Assembly: GCF_003852515.1 (NCBI RefSeq)
Contig: NZ_QAJK01000046.1
Location: 97,589 to 161,588, forward strand
From: Variovorax sp. KBW07
GTDB lineage: Bacteria > Pseudomonadota > Gammaproteobacteria > Burkholderiales > Burkholderiaceae_C
DNA length: 64,000 nt
Reading direction: 5' to 3'
Below are positions 50,176-60,071 of the stretch, in pieces. Position 1 is the stretch's first letter. The number at the start of each line of letters is the position of its first letter. The notes below the pieces were generated by a model, which was not told the DNA's origin, did no database searches, and saw only the letters and a program-made list of their open reading frames with translations. Position numbers and translations under genes: made by a program.

Positions 50176-51507
50176 ATGCAACACACATCCATACCGGCCA
50201 CCACGCTCGGGCCAATGGCCGAACAGACCGCCGACGAACAGGCTTCGCTCAACGCGCTGATCTTTCGCAAGCTCATGCCGCTGCTGGTGCTGGCCTACGT
50301 GATCAGCTTCATCGACCGCACCAACATCGCGCTGGCCAAGAGCCACATGGCGGTGGACATCGGCATTTCGGCGGCGGCCTACGGACTGGGCGCCGGCCTG
50401 TTCTTCCTGAGCTATGCGCTGCTCGAAGTGCCCAGCAACCTGGTGATGCATCGCGTGGGCGCACGCTGGTGGATCGCCCGCATCATGATCACCTGGGGGC
50501 TGCTCTCGGCCGGCATGGCCTTCGTGACCGGAGAGACCTCGTTCTACGTGATGCGCATCCTGCTCGGGGCGGCCGAAGCTGGCTTGTTTCCGGGCGTGAT
50601 GCTCTACCTGAACTATTGGTTCGGCCGCAAGGACCGCGCCCGCGCCACAGGCTACTTCCTGCTCGGCGTGTGCATCGCGAACATTCTCAGCGGCCCGGTC
50701 GGTGGCGCTCTGTTGCAGATGGACGGCCTGCTGGGTTGGCACGGATGGCAATGGATGTTCGTGCTCGAAGGCCTGCCGGCCGTGGTGCTGGCCTTCGTGG
50801 TCTGGCGCAAGCTGCCCGACGGGCCTTCAACCGCCAGCTGGCTCACGCGCCCGCAGGCACAGGCCATTGAACGCCAGCTCGCCGCCGAACGTGCCCACGA
50901 CGTGGCCAATGGCGAGGTCGGCGAATCGTTTCGCGCCTGCCTGGTCGACAAGCAGATCTGGCTGGCGATCTTTGTCTACTTCTGCCACCAGATCAGCATC
51001 TACACGGTGATCTTCTTCCTGCCGAGCATCATCGGCACCTACGGCAAGCTCTCGCCGCTGGAAATCGGGGCACTCAACTCGCTGCCCTGGATTGCGGCGG
51101 CCGTGGGTGCCATCGCGCTGCCCAGGCTTGCCGTGACACCGCAGCGCGGCCGGCGCCTGTTGCTGGTCGGGCTGCTCTCGATGGCGGTGGGCCTGCTGAT
51201 CGCGGCGTTCGCGAGCCCGGCCATTGCGCTGGCCGGTTTCTGCCTCACGGGCTCGATGTTCTTCGTGGTGCAGTCGGTGATCTTCCTGTTCGCCTCTTCA
51301 CGGCTGGCGGGCGTGGCGCTCGCAGGCGGGCTGGCGCTGGTCAACACCTGCGGCCTGGTGGGCGGCTTCATCGGCCCGTCGGTAATGGGCTGGATCGAGC
51401 AGAGCACGGGCAGCACGAAGAACGGGCTGCTGCTGATCACCGTGCTGCTGGTGGCCGCCTCGCTGGCCAGCGTGTGGATGCGGCAGGGACAGGAATCGAA
51501 GCGCTGA
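50176..51507 (+). CDS. MFS transporter (anion:cation symporter family)
   Basis: 443-residue twelve-helix permease. The ACS-family pattern is visible: LVLAYVISFIDRTNIALAK in TM1, AAYGLGAGLFFLSYALLEVPSN, then R...ARIMITWG and RILLGAAEAGLFPGVMLYLNYWF. The central loop (residues ~205-250) is short and charged. Family members import organic acids such as tartrate, phthalate or hydroxyphenylacetate. AGGAGAG precedes the ATG. Downstream of the SDR and BKACE genes on the same strand (129-bp gap), it is the probable importer of their substrate. Confidence 0.93.
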   Translation: MQHTSIPATTLGPMAEQTADEQASLNALIFRKLMPLLVLAYVISFIDRTNIALAKSHMAVDIGISAAAYGLGAGLFFLSYALLEVPSNLVMHRVGARWWIARIMITWGLLSAGMAFVTGETSFYVMRILLGAAEAGLFPGVMLYLNYWFGRKDRARATGYFLLGVCIANILSGPVGGALLQMDGLLGWHGWQWMFVLEGLPAVVLAFVVWRKLPDGPSTASWLTRPQAQAIERQLAAERAHDVANGEVGESFRACLVDKQIWLAIFVYFCHQISIYTVIFFLPSIIGTYGKLSPLEIGALNSLPWIAAAVGAIALPRLAVTPQRGRRLLLVGLLSMAVGLLIAAFASPAIALAGFCLTGSMFFVVQSVIFLFASSRLAGVALAGGLALVNTCGLVGGFIGPSVMGWIEQSTGSTKNGLLLITVLLVAASLASVWMRQGQESKR

Positions 51508-51521
51508 CTCTTTGCCGCCGG

Positions 51522-53048
51522 TCAGAGCAGCACGATGTCGTACTGGCCCTGCCCGATGGCCGGCTCCGACTGCAGCGAAATCGGCTTGCCGATGAAGTCG
51601 CTGAGCCCCGCCAGGTGCTGGCTTTCCTCGTCGAGGAACAGCTCGATCACCTGCGGCGACGAGACGATGCGGAACTCGCGCGGCGTGAACTGCCGCGCCT
51701 CGCGCAAGATCTCGCGCATGACGTCGTAGGCCACGCTGCGCGCGGTCTTCACGATGCCCTGCCCGCCGCAAGCGGCGCAGGGTTCGCACAGCATGTGGGC
51801 CAGCGATTCGCGGGTGCGCTTGCGCGTCATCTCGACCAGCCCGAGCTGCGAGAAGCCTCCCGCCGTGGTCTTGACGCGGTCGCGCGCCAGCTGCTTGCGA
51901 AACTCCGCCAGCACCTGCTCGCGGTGGTCGTCGCGGCCCATGTCGATGAAGTCGACGATGATGATTCCGCCCAGGTTGCGCAGCCGCAGTTGCCGCGCAA
52001 TCGCCTGCGCCGCCTCGAGGTTGGTCTTGAAGATCGTGTCGTCGAAATTGCGCGCGCCGACAAAGCCGCCGGTGTTCACGTCGACCGTGGTCAGCGCCTC
52101 GGTCTGGTCGACCACGAGGTAGCCGCCCGACTTGAGCTCGACACGCCGGCCCAGCGCCTTGGCGATTTCCTCGTCCACTGAATACAGGTCGAAGATGGGC
52201 CGCTCGCCCTTGTAGTGCTGCAGCTTGCCGGCCGCCTGCGGCATGAACTCGAGGCCGAACTTGAGCAGCACTTCGAACTGCTCGCGCGAATCGATGCGAA
52301 TGGTCTGCGTGTCTTCGCTGGTCATGTCGCGCAGCACGCGTTGCAGCAGGCTCAGGTCTTGATGCAGCAGCGACATCGCGGGCAGCTTGCTCGACGAATC
52401 GCGGATGCGCGACCAGGTCTTGCGCAGGTAGGCGATGTCTTCGGCCAGCTCGGCATCGGACGAGTCTTCGCCATTGGTGCGCAGGATGAAGCCGCCGGTG
52501 TTGGCCGGCACCACGCCGCCGCTGTCGGCAGCCGCTGCCGCTTCGATCAGCGCCAGCATGCGCGTGCGCAGCGACTCGCGCTGGTCCGACGGAATTTTCT
52601 GCGACACGCCGATGTGGTTGTCTTGCGGCAGGAACACCAGCAGCCGGCCGGCAATGCTGATCTGCGTCGACAGGCGCGCGCCCTTGGTGCCGATCGGGTC
52701 TTTGATGACCTGCACCAGCAGCGATTGGCCCTCGAAAACCTGCTTTTCGATGGGCACGATCGGCCCGCCGTTGCGGTGGTCGCGCTCGGGCGCTGGCGCG
52801 CTGGGCCGCGAGCCCGGCGTGAACGGCGCGACGATGTCGGCCACGTGCAGGAAGGCCGTGCGCTCCAGGCCGATGTCGATGAAGGCCGACTGCATGCCCG
52901 GCAGCACGCGCGAGACCTTGCCCAGGTAGATGTTGCCGACCAGCCCGCGCTCCAGCGTGCGTTCGACGTGCAGCTCTTGCACCGCGCCGTGCTCGACCAG
53001 CGCCACACGGGTCTCTTGCGGGGACCAGTTGATCAGGATGTCTTGCAT
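51522..53048 (-). CDS. rng: Ribonuclease G
   Basis: 508-residue endoribonuclease that matures the 5' end of 16S rRNA and decays some mRNAs. The N-terminal S1-like domain (GLVGNIYLGKVSRVLPGM) precedes the RNase E/G core with catalytic Asp residues in VDVNTGGFVG and IIVDFIDMGRD. The zinc-link cysteines lie in CEPCAACGGQG. The length is that of RNase G, without the RNase E scaffold. ATG at 53048; only six bases separate it from the maf stop. Last gene of the housekeeping run. Confidence 0.96.
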   Translation of the reverse strand: MQDILINWSPQETRVALVEHGAVQELHVERTLERGLVGNIYLGKVSRVLPGMQSAFIDIGLERTAFLHVADIVAPFTPGSRPSAPAPERDHRNGGPIVPIEKQVFEGQSLLVQVIKDPIGTKGARLSTQISIAGRLLVFLPQDNHIGVSQKIPSDQRESLRTRMLALIEAAAAADSGGVVPANTGGFILRTNGEDSSDAELAEDIAYLRKTWSRIRDSSSKLPAMSLLHQDLSLLQRVLRDMTSEDTQTIRIDSREQFEVLLKFGLEFMPQAAGKLQHYKGERPIFDLYSVDEEIAKALGRRVELKSGGYLVVDQTEALTTVDVNTGGFVGARNFDDTIFKTNLEAAQAIARQLRLRNLGGIIIVDFIDMGRDDHREQVLAEFRKQLARDRVKTTAGGFSQLGLVEMTRKRTRESLAHMLCEPCAACGGQGIVKTARSVAYDVMREILREARQFTPREFRIVSSPQVIELFLDEESQHLAGLSDFIGKPISLQSEPAIGQGQYDIVLL

Positions 53049-53054
53049 GAGGTC

Positions 53055-53657
53055 TTAAGTAGTGAAACCGGCGCCTTGAAGCAACTGCGCGGTCTCGAAC
53101 ATGGGGAGTCCCATGATGCCCGAATAGGACCCGCTGATGTGCTCGATGAACGCCGCCGCCGCGCCCTGGATGGCATAGGCGCCGGCCTTGCCGAGCGGCT
53201 CGCCGCTGTCGGCATAGCGCGCGATCTGCGCGTTGGAAATATTGGCGAAGCGCACGCGCGAAACGCTGAGCGCGGCAAGGCGCTGGTTGCCGTGCTGCAG
53301 GGCCACGGCCGTCAGCACGCGGTGCGTGGCGCCCGACAGCTGCGCGAGCATGCGCGCGGCATCGGCCGCGTCCTCGGGCTTGCCGAGAATGGTCCGGCCC
53401 AGCGCCACCGTGGTGTCGGCGCACAGCACCGGCGCGTCGGCCAGCCCGCGGCGCTTGAGCCGGGCCACGGCGGCATCGAGCTTGAGCGCGGTGACGCGCT
53501 GCACGTAGGTGGCCGGAGCCTCGTTGGGCAACACCGCTTCGAGCGATTCCGCGTCTTCGTTGGCATCGGCCAGCAGCAAGGCGTGCTGAACGCCGAGCTG
53601 GCCGAGCAGTTGGGCGCGGCGCGGGCTTTGCGAGGCGAGGTAGATGAAATCCGGCAA
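53055..53657 (-). CDS. maf: Maf family nucleoside triphosphate pyrophosphatase
   Basis: 200-residue house-cleaning enzyme that hydrolyses dTTP/UTP-type or modified nucleotides. Active-site motifs are [12 protein letters not shown] near the N-terminus and [11 protein letters not shown] with the metal-binding Asp. The start is TTG at 53657, two bases after the stop of the upstream gene, with GGAG about ten bases before; no in-frame ATG fits because the protein begins with the conserved strand (PDFIYLASQ). The small sequence does not decide between the YhdE and YceF subgroups. Confidence 0.93.
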   Translation of the reverse strand: MPDFIYLASQSPRRAQLLGQLGVQHALLLADANEDAESLEAVLPNEAPATYVQRVTALKLDAAVARLKRRGLADAPVLCADTTVALGRTILGKPEDAADAARMLAQLSGATHRVLTAVALQHGNQRLAALSVSRVRFANISNAQIARYADSGEPLGKAGAYAIQGAAAAFIEHISGSYSGIMGLPMFETAQLLQGAGFTT

Positions 53658-53659
53658 GG

Positions 53660-54382
53660 TCAGTTCTCCAGGAGGACCGGCGACGCGAGTCGGACGCCGG
53701 CCACGGTGCGGTTCCAGACCAGCCCGTGCGGCAGGCTTTCGGGTCCGAAGAGAAAGTGAAGCACGCGGCGGCGCACGGGCGAACGGGCGCGGGACGACGC
53801 GTGCAGCAGCAGCGGGCGCATCAGCAGTGCGTCGCCGCGTGCCGCGATGCAGGTCGCCTCGCCACGGTCCGCGCGCATCGCTTGCGCCTGCGCGTCGTCG
53901 AGGCGGCCCGCACGATGGCTGCCGGGCACCACGCGCAAGGGGCCGGCATCGGCACCGCAGTCATCGAGGTGCAGCCGCACGGCGAGCAGCATTTGCAGCA
54001 CGTCGATGGGTGGCTGCACATAAGGCTCGCCCTCTTTCATGACGACGGGCATCTGCGGGCCGGAGGCGGGAATCGATGTGTCCTGGTGCAGCGCAACCAG
54101 CCAGTTGCGGTCGGCCGTCTTGTCGAACAGCGTGCACTGCACGGCCACTGACGAGGCGTCGAGCAGGCCCATGCTGTTGAGTTGTGTTTTCAGGTGAACG
54201 GCCATGCCATGGCACAGCGGCTGGGCCAGCAGGTTGCGGCTGCCGGCGGATGTGCCCAGCGCGCTTTCAAGCGACTGCGCAAGGGGGTCCAGCAACTCCG
54301 TGGGCAACAGCGCCGGCAGGAGCGCATGGCCCACCTCGTCGAGCAGCATTCGCGCAGCCGGCCCGTTGCCGCCCGTCGTCAT
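53660..54382 (-). CDS. Phytanoyl-CoA dioxygenase (PhyH) family protein
   Basis: 240-residue Fe(II)/2-oxoglutarate oxygenase-like protein. The HxD iron-binding pair is in [11 protein letters not shown]; the distal His is probably in [17 protein letters not shown], whose Arg would bind 2-oxoglutarate. [14 protein letters not shown] is the typical PhyH segment. The ATG overlaps the rlmH stop by four bases and the gene ends two bases before the maf start, so it is fully embedded in the ribosome/nucleotide housekeeping operon. Its substrate is unknown. Confidence 0.88.
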   Translation of the reverse strand: MTTGGNGPAARMLLDEVGHALLPALLPTELLDPLAQSLESALGTSAGSRNLLAQPLCHGMAVHLKTQLNSMGLLDASSVAVQCTLFDKTADRNWLVALHQDTSIPASGPQMPVVMKEGEPYVQPPIDVLQMLLAVRLHLDDCGADAGPLRVVPGSHRAGRLDDAQAQAMRADRGEATCIAARGDALLMRPLLLHASSRARSPVRRRVLHFLFGPESLPHGLVWNRTVAGVRLASPVLLEN

Positions 54383-54846
54383 TCGCGGTGGTAAGGGTGG
54401 CCTGCGTTCACCGACCAGGCCCGGTACAGCTGCTCGACCAGCAGCACCCGCGCCATCGCGTGCGGCAATGTCAGGTCGGACAGGCGGATGCGTTCGTGGG
54501 CGGCTGCCTTGAAGGCGGGGTCGAGCCCGTCGGGCCCACCGATGACCAGGGCCACGTCGTCGCCCTCGCCTTGCCAGGCCTGCAGGCGCGCGGCCAGTGC
54601 CTTGGTGGTGAGCGCGGTGCCGCGCTCGTCGAGCGCCACGATGCGCATGCCGCGGGCAATGGCGCCTTCGATGCGCTCGCGCTCGGCGGCGTACAGCGTT
54701 TCAAGCGACTTGGAGCCGCGCGGTTCGGTCTTGACGGCGCGCAGCTCGAGCTTGAGCTCGGGCGGGAAGCGCTTGGCGTAGTCGTCCCAGGCAGTCTGCG
54801 CCCAATCGGGCATGCGCTGCCCGACGGCGACCACCAGCAGCTTCAT
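54379..54846 (-). CDS. rlmH: 23S rRNA pseudouridine(1915)-N3-methyltransferase
   Basis: 155-residue SPOUT-class methyltransferase, the exact family length. It starts [15 protein letters not shown]; the SAM-binding knot covers [16 protein letters not shown] and [15 protein letters not shown], and it ends [11 protein letters not shown], the conserved RlmH C-terminus. The start is fixed by an ATGA overlap with the rsfS stop. The open frame upstream is a shadow of rsfS. Confidence 0.97.
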   Translation of the reverse strand: MKLLVVAVGQRMPDWAQTAWDDYAKRFPPELKLELRAVKTEPRGSKSLETLYAAERERIEGAIARGMRIVALDERGTALTTKALAARLQAWQGEGDDVALVIGGPDGLDPAFKAAAHERIRLSDLTLPHAMARVLLVEQLYRAWSVNAGHPYHRE

Positions 54847-55556
54847 GGACGGCGGGGGGCCGCCTTGCGCGCGGGCGCCTTCTTGGCGGCGGTTTTTGCC
54901 GCCGTCTTGGCCGCGGGCTTCTTGGCCGCCGGCTTGCCGACGACCTTCACCGGCACGCGTGCGGTCGGGGTCTTGCGGGCCGCTGGTGCCTTCGCACCCG
55001 CGGCAGGGGTCTTCTTGGCTGCCGTCTTGCGGGCCGGGCTGCGGCTGGCCTTCTCGGCCTTGGCCTCCTGCTCGGCCGCGCGGATCGCGGTCTTGGCGGC
55101 GCTGGCGCGGCGCAGGTTCGGCATCTTGGCGGCGACGGGCTTCTTCTCTTCCGTCACCTTTGCTGCGCTTGCCGCGGCAGGCTTGGCACCGCCGAGCTTG
55201 GCGCGCACCGGCTTGTCGCCCCAGATCTCTTCGAGGTGGTAGTACTGGCGGATGGCGGGCTGCATGATGTGCGCCACGGCAGCGCCGCAGTCCACGATGA
55301 TCCACTCGCCGTTTTCCTCGCCCTCGATGCGCGGCTTGCCGAAACCGGCCTCGCGCACCGCGTCGCGCACGCTGGCGGCGAGCGCCTTGGTCTGGCGGTT
55401 CGAGGTGCCCGACGCAACGATCACGCGCTCGAACAGCGGCGAAAGATGTTCTGTGTCGAATACCTGGATGTCCTGCGCCTTGACGTCTTCGAGTCCATCG
55501 ATGATGGCTCGCTGGAGTTTTTGGGTGTCTTTCTTGGCGGCGGCTTCAGTGGTCAT
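54843..55556 (-). CDS. rsfS: Ribosome silencing factor RsfS with basic C-terminal tail
   Basis: 237 residues, about twice the usual length. Residues ~10-125 are the RsfS/Iojap fold ([59 protein letters not shown]) that binds uL14 and blocks subunit joining in starvation. After ~130 a Lys/Ala/Pro tail of about 110 residues ([20 protein letters not shown]) resembles histone H1-like DNA- or RNA-binding tails. Start overlaps the nadD stop (TGATG). Tails of this type occur in some Burkholderiales; their function is unknown. Confidence 0.95.
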   Translation of the reverse strand: MTTEAAAKKDTQKLQRAIIDGLEDVKAQDIQVFDTEHLSPLFERVIVASGTSNRQTKALAASVRDAVREAGFGKPRIEGEENGEWIIVDCGAAVAHIMQPAIRQYYHLEEIWGDKPVRAKLGGAKPAAASAAKVTEEKKPVAAKMPNLRRASAAKTAIRAAEQEAKAEKASRSPARKTAAKKTPAAGAKAPAARKTPTARVPVKVVGKPAAKKPAAKTAAKTAAKKAPARKAAPRRP

Positions 55557-56185
55557 CAGGCAGAGCGGTAGAGGTGGTGTTGGTCAATATAGCGTGCAAC
55601 GGTGGGCGGAACCAGCGAGGAAATATCCTCGCCCAGCGCCGCGCGCCGCCGAATCTCGGTGGCGCTGGTGTCCATGGCCGGCAGTTCTAGCGCCTCGAAA
55701 CGCGCGCCAGCCGGGAGGCCAGGCAGCATTTTCGGATCAAAACGAGCAATGTCACCCGTCGATAGTGCGCGATACGCTACAGAAACGATAGCAATGGCTA
55801 GTATAGCCTGCCAGCCGTGCCAGGTCGGCAAGGCGCTCGCCTGGTCCGCGCCCATGATCAGGACGAGCTGTGCGCCGGGCTGCTCTTGCTGCAATTCATG
55901 CAGGGTGTCGAGGGTGTAGGTGGGGCCGTCGCGCAACACTTCACGGCTGTCGATGACCACGGTGCCCTTCAGGCCGGCAAAGGCCAGGCGCGTCATTGCA
56001 AGGCGGTCTTGCTTGGGCGTTAGCGGGCGGCTCTTGTGCCAGGCCTGTCCCGTGGGAATGACGTGCAGCTCGGCCAGGTTCAATTGCGCGAGTGCGGCTT
56101 CGGCAAGCGCCACGTGCGCGTTGTGCGGCGGATCGAAAGCGCCACCGAAAACGCCGATGCGAGGCGCGCCGCCGGAAGGCTTCAC
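55556..56185 (-). CDS. nadD: Nicotinate-nucleotide adenylyltransferase
   Basis: 209-residue enzyme of NAD synthesis that adenylates nicotinate mononucleotide. The nucleotidyltransferase signature [18 protein letters not shown] and the second motif [16 protein letters not shown] are present, and it ends [14 protein letters not shown] as expected. The start is GTG at 56185, overlapping the hemF stop by four bases. The nadD-rsfS-rlmH order is a common conserved set. Confidence 0.96.
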   Translation of the reverse strand: MKPSGGAPRIGVFGGAFDPPHNAHVALAEAALAQLNLAELHVIPTGQAWHKSRPLTPKQDRLAMTRLAFAGLKGTVVIDSREVLRDGPTYTLDTLHELQQEQPGAQLVLIMGADQASALPTWHGWQAILAIAIVSVAYRALSTGDIARFDPKMLPGLPAGARFEALELPAMDTSATEIRRRAALGEDISSLVPPTVARYIDQHHLYRSA

Positions 56186-57099
56186 AACCAGTCGCGCCGC
56201 ACGATGAAGTCGCTGTACAGCGCGGCTTCGGGGCTGCCCGCTTCGGGCTGCTGCTGGTAGGCCCAGCTGGCCAGCGGCGGCATCGACAGCAGGATCGATT
56301 CAGTGCGCCCGCCCGACTGCAGGCCGAAGTGCGTGCCGCGGTCCCACACGAGGTTGAACTCGACATAGCGCCCGCGACGGTACAGCTGGAAATTGCGTTC
56401 GCGCTCGCCGTACGTCGTGTGGCGGCGCCGCTCGACGATGGGCAGGTAGGCCGGCAGGAAACCGTCGCCGACCGAGCGCACCATCGCGAAGCCGTTCTCG
56501 AAGCCGCCTTCGGAAAAGTCGTCGAAGAAAACGCCGCCGACGCCGCGCTGCTCGCCGCGATGCTTCAGAAAGAAATATTCATCGCACCACGTCTTGAAGC
56601 GCGGGTACTTGTCGTCGCCGAAGGGTGCGAGCGCATCGCGGCACGTGGTGTGAAAGTGCACCGCGTCTTCCTCGAAGCCATAGCAGGGCGTGAGGTCCAT
56701 GCCGCCGCCGAACCAGCAGACCGGCTCGCCGCCTTCAGGCAGCGCGGCCAGCATGCGCACGTTCATGTGAACGATCGGCACGTAAGGGTTGCGCGGATGA
56801 AACACCAGCGACACGCCCATCGCCTCGAAGGGCGCACCTGAAAGCTCGGGCCGGTTCTGCGTGGCCGAGGGCGGCAGCCTGGGCCCGCGCACCTGCGAGA
56901 AACCGCAGCCCGCGCGCTCGAACAGCTCGCCGCCTTCGAGGATGCAGGTCAGGCCGTGGCCCTGCAGGGGTTCGCCCGGCTCCTTTTGCCACGCATCGCG
57001 CACACAGGTGCCGCCATCGGCCTTCTCGACCGCCGAAATGATCGACTGCTGCAGTCCGCGCAGGTAGTCGCCGACCGCTGCCGGATTGGTTTGCTGCAT
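56182..57099 (-). CDS. hemF: Oxygen-dependent coproporphyrinogen III oxidase
   Basis: 305-residue haem-biosynthesis enzyme. Signature segments are [41 protein letters not shown] and [20 protein letters not shown]. The ATG at 57099 overlaps the purD stop as TGATG and begins [18 protein letters not shown]; the much longer open frame is a shadow of purD. Full length, all conserved parts present. Confidence 0.97.
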   Translation of the reverse strand: MQQTNPAAVGDYLRGLQQSIISAVEKADGGTCVRDAWQKEPGEPLQGHGLTCILEGGELFERAGCGFSQVRGPRLPPSATQNRPELSGAPFEAMGVSLVFHPRNPYVPIVHMNVRMLAALPEGGEPVCWFGGGMDLTPCYGFEEDAVHFHTTCRDALAPFGDDKYPRFKTWCDEYFFLKHRGEQRGVGGVFFDDFSEGGFENGFAMVRSVGDGFLPAYLPIVERRRHTTYGERERNFQLYRRGRYVEFNLVWDRGTHFGLQSGGRTESILLSMPPLASWAYQQQPEAGSPEAALYSDFIVRRDWL

Positions 57100-58397
57100 C
57101 AAGCGTGGGGGGTGTTGCGCGCATGGAGCGCGCGGTATCCGATGTCCTTGCGGTACTGGGCGCCGTCGAACTTGACGCGCGCCGCCACCTCGTAGACGCG
57201 TTGCTGTGCCAGCTTCACGCTGTCGGCCAGCACGGTCACGCAGAGCACGCGGCCGCCGCTGGTCTTGAGCTCGCCGTCCTGCATGGTGGTGCCGGCGTGG
57301 AACACCACGGCATCGGGTGCCTCGGTCGGAATGCCCGTGATGCGGTCGCCCTTGCGCGGCGACAGCGGATAGCCGTGCGCGGCCATCACCACGCCCAGCG
57401 CCACGCGGCGGTCCCATTGCAGCTCGACCTGGTCGAGCGTGCCGTCGGTGGCGTGCCAGAACACCTCGAACAGATCGGACTTGAGCCGCATCATGATCGG
57501 CTGCGTCTCGGGGTCGCCCATGCGGCAGTTGAATTCGAGCGTCTTGGGGTGGCCGGCCGCATCGATCATCAGGCCGGCATACAGGAAGCCAGTGTACGGA
57601 ATGCCGTCTTTTTCCATGCCGCGGATGGTCGGCAGGATGATCTCGCGCATGGCGCGCGCATGCACCTCGGCCGTGACCACGGGCGCGGGCGAATACGCGC
57701 CCATGCCGCCGGTGTTGGGGCCTTCGTCGCCGTCGAGCAGGCGCTTGTGGTCCTGGCTGGTGGCCAGCGCCGTGACGTTCTTGCCGTCGCACAGCACGAT
57801 GAAGCTGGCTTCCTCGCCCTGCAGGAATTCCTCGATGACTACGCGCGCGCCGCCTTCGTTGTGCGACACGCCGAACTTGTTGTCGACCAGCATGAAGTCG
57901 ACCGCCTCGTGCGCTTCCTGCGCGGTCATGGCAACCACCACGCCCTTGCCGGCGGCCAGGCCATCGGCCTTGACGACGATCGGCGCGCCCTTGGCGTCGA
58001 TGTACGCGTGCGCCGCAGCGGCATCGGTGAAGGCCTCGTATTCGGCGGTCGGGATCTTGTGGCGCTTCATGAACGCCTTCGAGAACGCCTTGGAGCTTTC
58101 GAGCTGCGCGGCGGCCTGCGTTGGGCCGAAGATGCGCAGGCCGTGGGCGCGGAACTCGTCGACCACGCCGGCCGCCAGCGGCGCCTCGGGGCCGACCACC
58201 GTCAGTGCGATCTTTTCGGCCATGGCCCATTCGCGCAGCGCGGCGGGCTCGGTGATGTCGATGCAGTCGTAGCGCTCGTCGCTCACGGTGCCGCCGTTGC
58301 CCGGCGCCACGTAGACGCGGCTGACCCGGCTGGCCTGCGCCAACCGCCACGCCAGAGCGTGCTCACGGCCCCCTCCTCCAATAACCAGTACCTTCAT
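57099..58397 (-). CDS. purD: Phosphoribosylamine-glycine ligase
   Basis: 432-residue ATP-grasp enzyme of purine synthesis. It starts [22 protein letters not shown]-grasp motifs are [35 protein letters not shown] and [20 protein letters not shown] at 58397. It lies 42 bp after the yebC-type gene on the same strand and overlaps hemF, so the purine, haem and NAD genes are probably co-transcribed. Confidence 0.97.
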   Translation of the reverse strand: MKVLVIGGGGREHALAWRLAQASRVSRVYVAPGNGGTVSDERYDCIDITEPAALREWAMAEKIALTVVGPEAPLAAGVVDEFRAHGLRIFGPTQAAAQLESSKAFSKAFMKRHKIPTAEYEAFTDAAAAHAYIDAKGAPIVVKADGLAAGKGVVVAMTAQEAHEAVDFMLVDNKFGVSHNEGGARVVIEEFLQGEEASFIVLCDGKNVTALATSQDHKRLLDGDEGPNTGGMGAYSPAPVVTAEVHARAMREIILPTIRGMEKDGIPYTGFLYAGLMIDAAGHPKTLEFNCRMGDPETQPIMMRLKSDLFEVFWHATDGTLDQVELQWDRRVALGVVMAAHGYPLSPRKGDRITGIPTEAPDAVVFHAGTTMQDGELKTSGGRVLCVTVLADSVKLAQQRVYEVAARVKFDGAQYRKDIGYRALHARNTPHA

Positions 58398-58439
58398 TCG
58401 TGGGCCTTCTTCATTCGCTGTGGATCAAACATTCATTCG

Positions 58440-59165
58440 TCATTCGGACAACGAGGCGTTGTGATAAACGTCCTGCACGTCGTCCAGGTCTTCGAGCACG
58501 TCGAGCAACTTCTGCATTTTTGCGGCGTCTTCGCCGGTCACCTCGACCGGGTTCTCGGCGCGCATGGTGATCTCGGCCGCGTCGGGCTTCAGGCCGGCGG
58601 CTTCGAGGGCGTTCTTGACGGCTTCGAAATCGGCCACGGCGGTGAGCACTTCGATGGCGCCGTCGTCGTCGGCAATGACGTCTTCGGCACCCGCTTCAAG
58701 CGCCACTTCCATCACCTTGTCTTCGTCGGTGCCCGGCGCAAAGATGATCTGGCCGCAGTGCTTGAACTGGAAGGCCACCGAGCCTTCGGTGCCCATGTTG
58801 CCGCCGTGCTTGGAGAAGGCGTGGCGCACTTCGGCCACGGTGCGCACGCGGTTGTCGGTCATGGTGTCGACGATGATCGCCGCGCCGCCGATGCCGTACC
58901 CTTCGTAACGAATTTCTTCGTAATTCACGCCTTCGAGGTTGCCCGTGGCCTTGTCGATGTTGCGCTTGACGGTGTCGATGGGCAGGTTGACCGCCTTGGC
59001 CTTCTCGACCGCCAGCCGCAGCCGGGGGTTGGCGCTGAGGTCACCGCCGCCGGCGCGCGCCGCCACCGTGATTTCGCGAATGGCACGGGTCCAGAGCTTG
59101 CCGCGTTTCTCGTCCTGGCGGCCCTTGCGGTGCTGAATATTTGCCCACTTGCTATGTCCGGCCAT
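58440..59165 (-). CDS. YebC/PmpR family regulatory protein
   Basis: 241-residue protein of the YebC/TACO1 family. It begins [21 protein letters not shown], with the conserved KWANI...R.K segment, then a three-domain body ([42 protein letters not shown]). Members act as transcription regulators or help ribosomes through difficult peptide motifs. First gene of the minus-strand housekeeping run; divergent from the methyltransferase gene. Confidence 0.96.
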   Translation of the reverse strand: MAGHSKWANIQHRKGRQDEKRGKLWTRAIREITVAARAGGGDLSANPRLRLAVEKAKAVNLPIDTVKRNIDKATGNLEGVNYEEIRYEGYGIGGAAIIVDTMTDNRVRTVAEVRHAFSKHGGNMGTEGSVAFQFKHCGQIIFAPGTDEDKVMEVALEAGAEDVIADDDGAIEVLTAVADFEAVKNALEAAGLKPDAAEITMRAENPVEVTGEDAAKMQKLLDVLEDLDDVQDVYHNASLSE

Positions 59166-59270
59166 GGCTTTCTCTCTCGCTGTCTTGTGTTTTCAAAGCA
59201 AGTGTGGAGTTTACTGTCCGGCGCAAACAACGCTCTCCGGCACCCGGGAATTCGGGCCTGACCTTTTGGT

Positions 59271-59276
59271 GATAAT
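59271..59276 (+). promoter_or_regulatory. Possible -10 element next to the methyltransferase start
   Basis: GATAAT (TG at 59269-59270 directly upstream gives an extended form only in part) ends six bases before the ATG at 59283. Transcription would begin at or next to the start codon, and no Shine-Dalgarno lies between them, so a leaderless mRNA is possible. No convincing -35 hexamer was found. Confidence 0.35.
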
Positions 59277-59282
59277 CGTTCG

Positions 59283-60071
59283 ATGACGCCATCGCCTATT
59301 GCCGGTACGGGAAATCCCGACACCCTGCCGCCGCACGCCCCGCTGCCGCTGTACTACAACACCGAAGCTGAGCACCAGGCGTTCTTGCGTCGCATCTTCG
59401 ACAGCACCGCCGCGGACTACGATCGCATCGAGAGCGTGCTGGCCTTCGGCACCGGTCCCTCGTACCGCCGCGCGGCGTTGCTGCAGGCCGGCCTGGCACC
59501 GGGCGCGCAAGTGCTCGACGTCGGCATCGGCACCGGGCTGGTCGCGCGGGAAGCACTGAAGATCATCGGCCCGACCGGCCACCTCGTGGGCGTCGACCCC
59601 AGCCCCGGCATGATGGAACAGGTCAAGCTCGCCGGCGTCGAGCTGGTACGTGGTTTTGCCGAAGCCCTGCCCCGGCCGGACGCCAGCGCCGATTTCGTGA
59701 GCATGGGCTATGCCATGCGCCACATCAGCGACGTGGCCGCCGCCTTCGGCGAATTCCATCGCGTGCTTCGCCCCGGCGGCCGCGTGGTGGTGCTCGAAAT
59801 TACCAAGCCCGAAGGCCGCGTCGCGACGGCGCTGCTCAAGGGCTACATGCGCGCCGTGGTGCCGCTGATCGCCCGCGTGGTCGGTCGCCGGAAAAACACC
59901 TCGGAACTGTGGCGCTATTACTGGGACACGATCGAGGCCTGCATCCCGCCCGAGCGGGTGATGCAGGCGCTGGGCACCGCGGGCTTTCGCGACGTGCAAC
60001 GGCATGCCAGCCTCGGCGTCTTCTCCGCCTATACCGCCATCAAACCAGAACCTTCCGCCGAGGCCAGGTGA
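59283..60071 (+). CDS. SAM-dependent methyltransferase (UbiE-like, aryl-polyene cluster type)
   Basis: 262-residue class I methyltransferase. Motif I is VLDVGIGTGLVAREAL; motif post-I is HLVGVDPSPGMMEQ; later parts read DFVSMGYAMRHISD and FHRVLRPGGRVVVLEITKPEG, very like UbiE/COQ5. A genuine ubiE usually sits with ubiB/ubiJ, not here. The next genes (chorismatase-like, acyltransferase, glycosyltransferase) fit an aryl-polyene pigment cluster, where such an enzyme methylates the aryl ring (inference). It overlaps the next gene by four bases. Confidence 0.88.
   Translation: MTPSPIAGTGNPDTLPPHAPLPLYYNTEAEHQAFLRRIFDSTAADYDRIESVLAFGTGPSYRRAALLQAGLAPGAQVLDVGIGTGLVAREALKIIGPTGHLVGVDPSPGMMEQVKLAGVELVRGFAEALPRPDASADFVSMGYAMRHISDVAAAFGEFHRVLRPGGRVVVLEITKPEGRVATALLKGYMRAVVPLIARVVGRRKNTSELWRYYWDTIEACIPPERVMQALGTAGFRDVQRHASLGVFSAYTAIKPEPSAEAR

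Noticed and set aside
59283-60071. True ubiquinone methyltransferase UbiE
   Set aside because: Motifs are UbiE-like, but the neighbours are chorismatase, acyltransferase and GT2 genes and not ubiB/ubiJ, so a secondary-metabolite role is more likely; not excluded.
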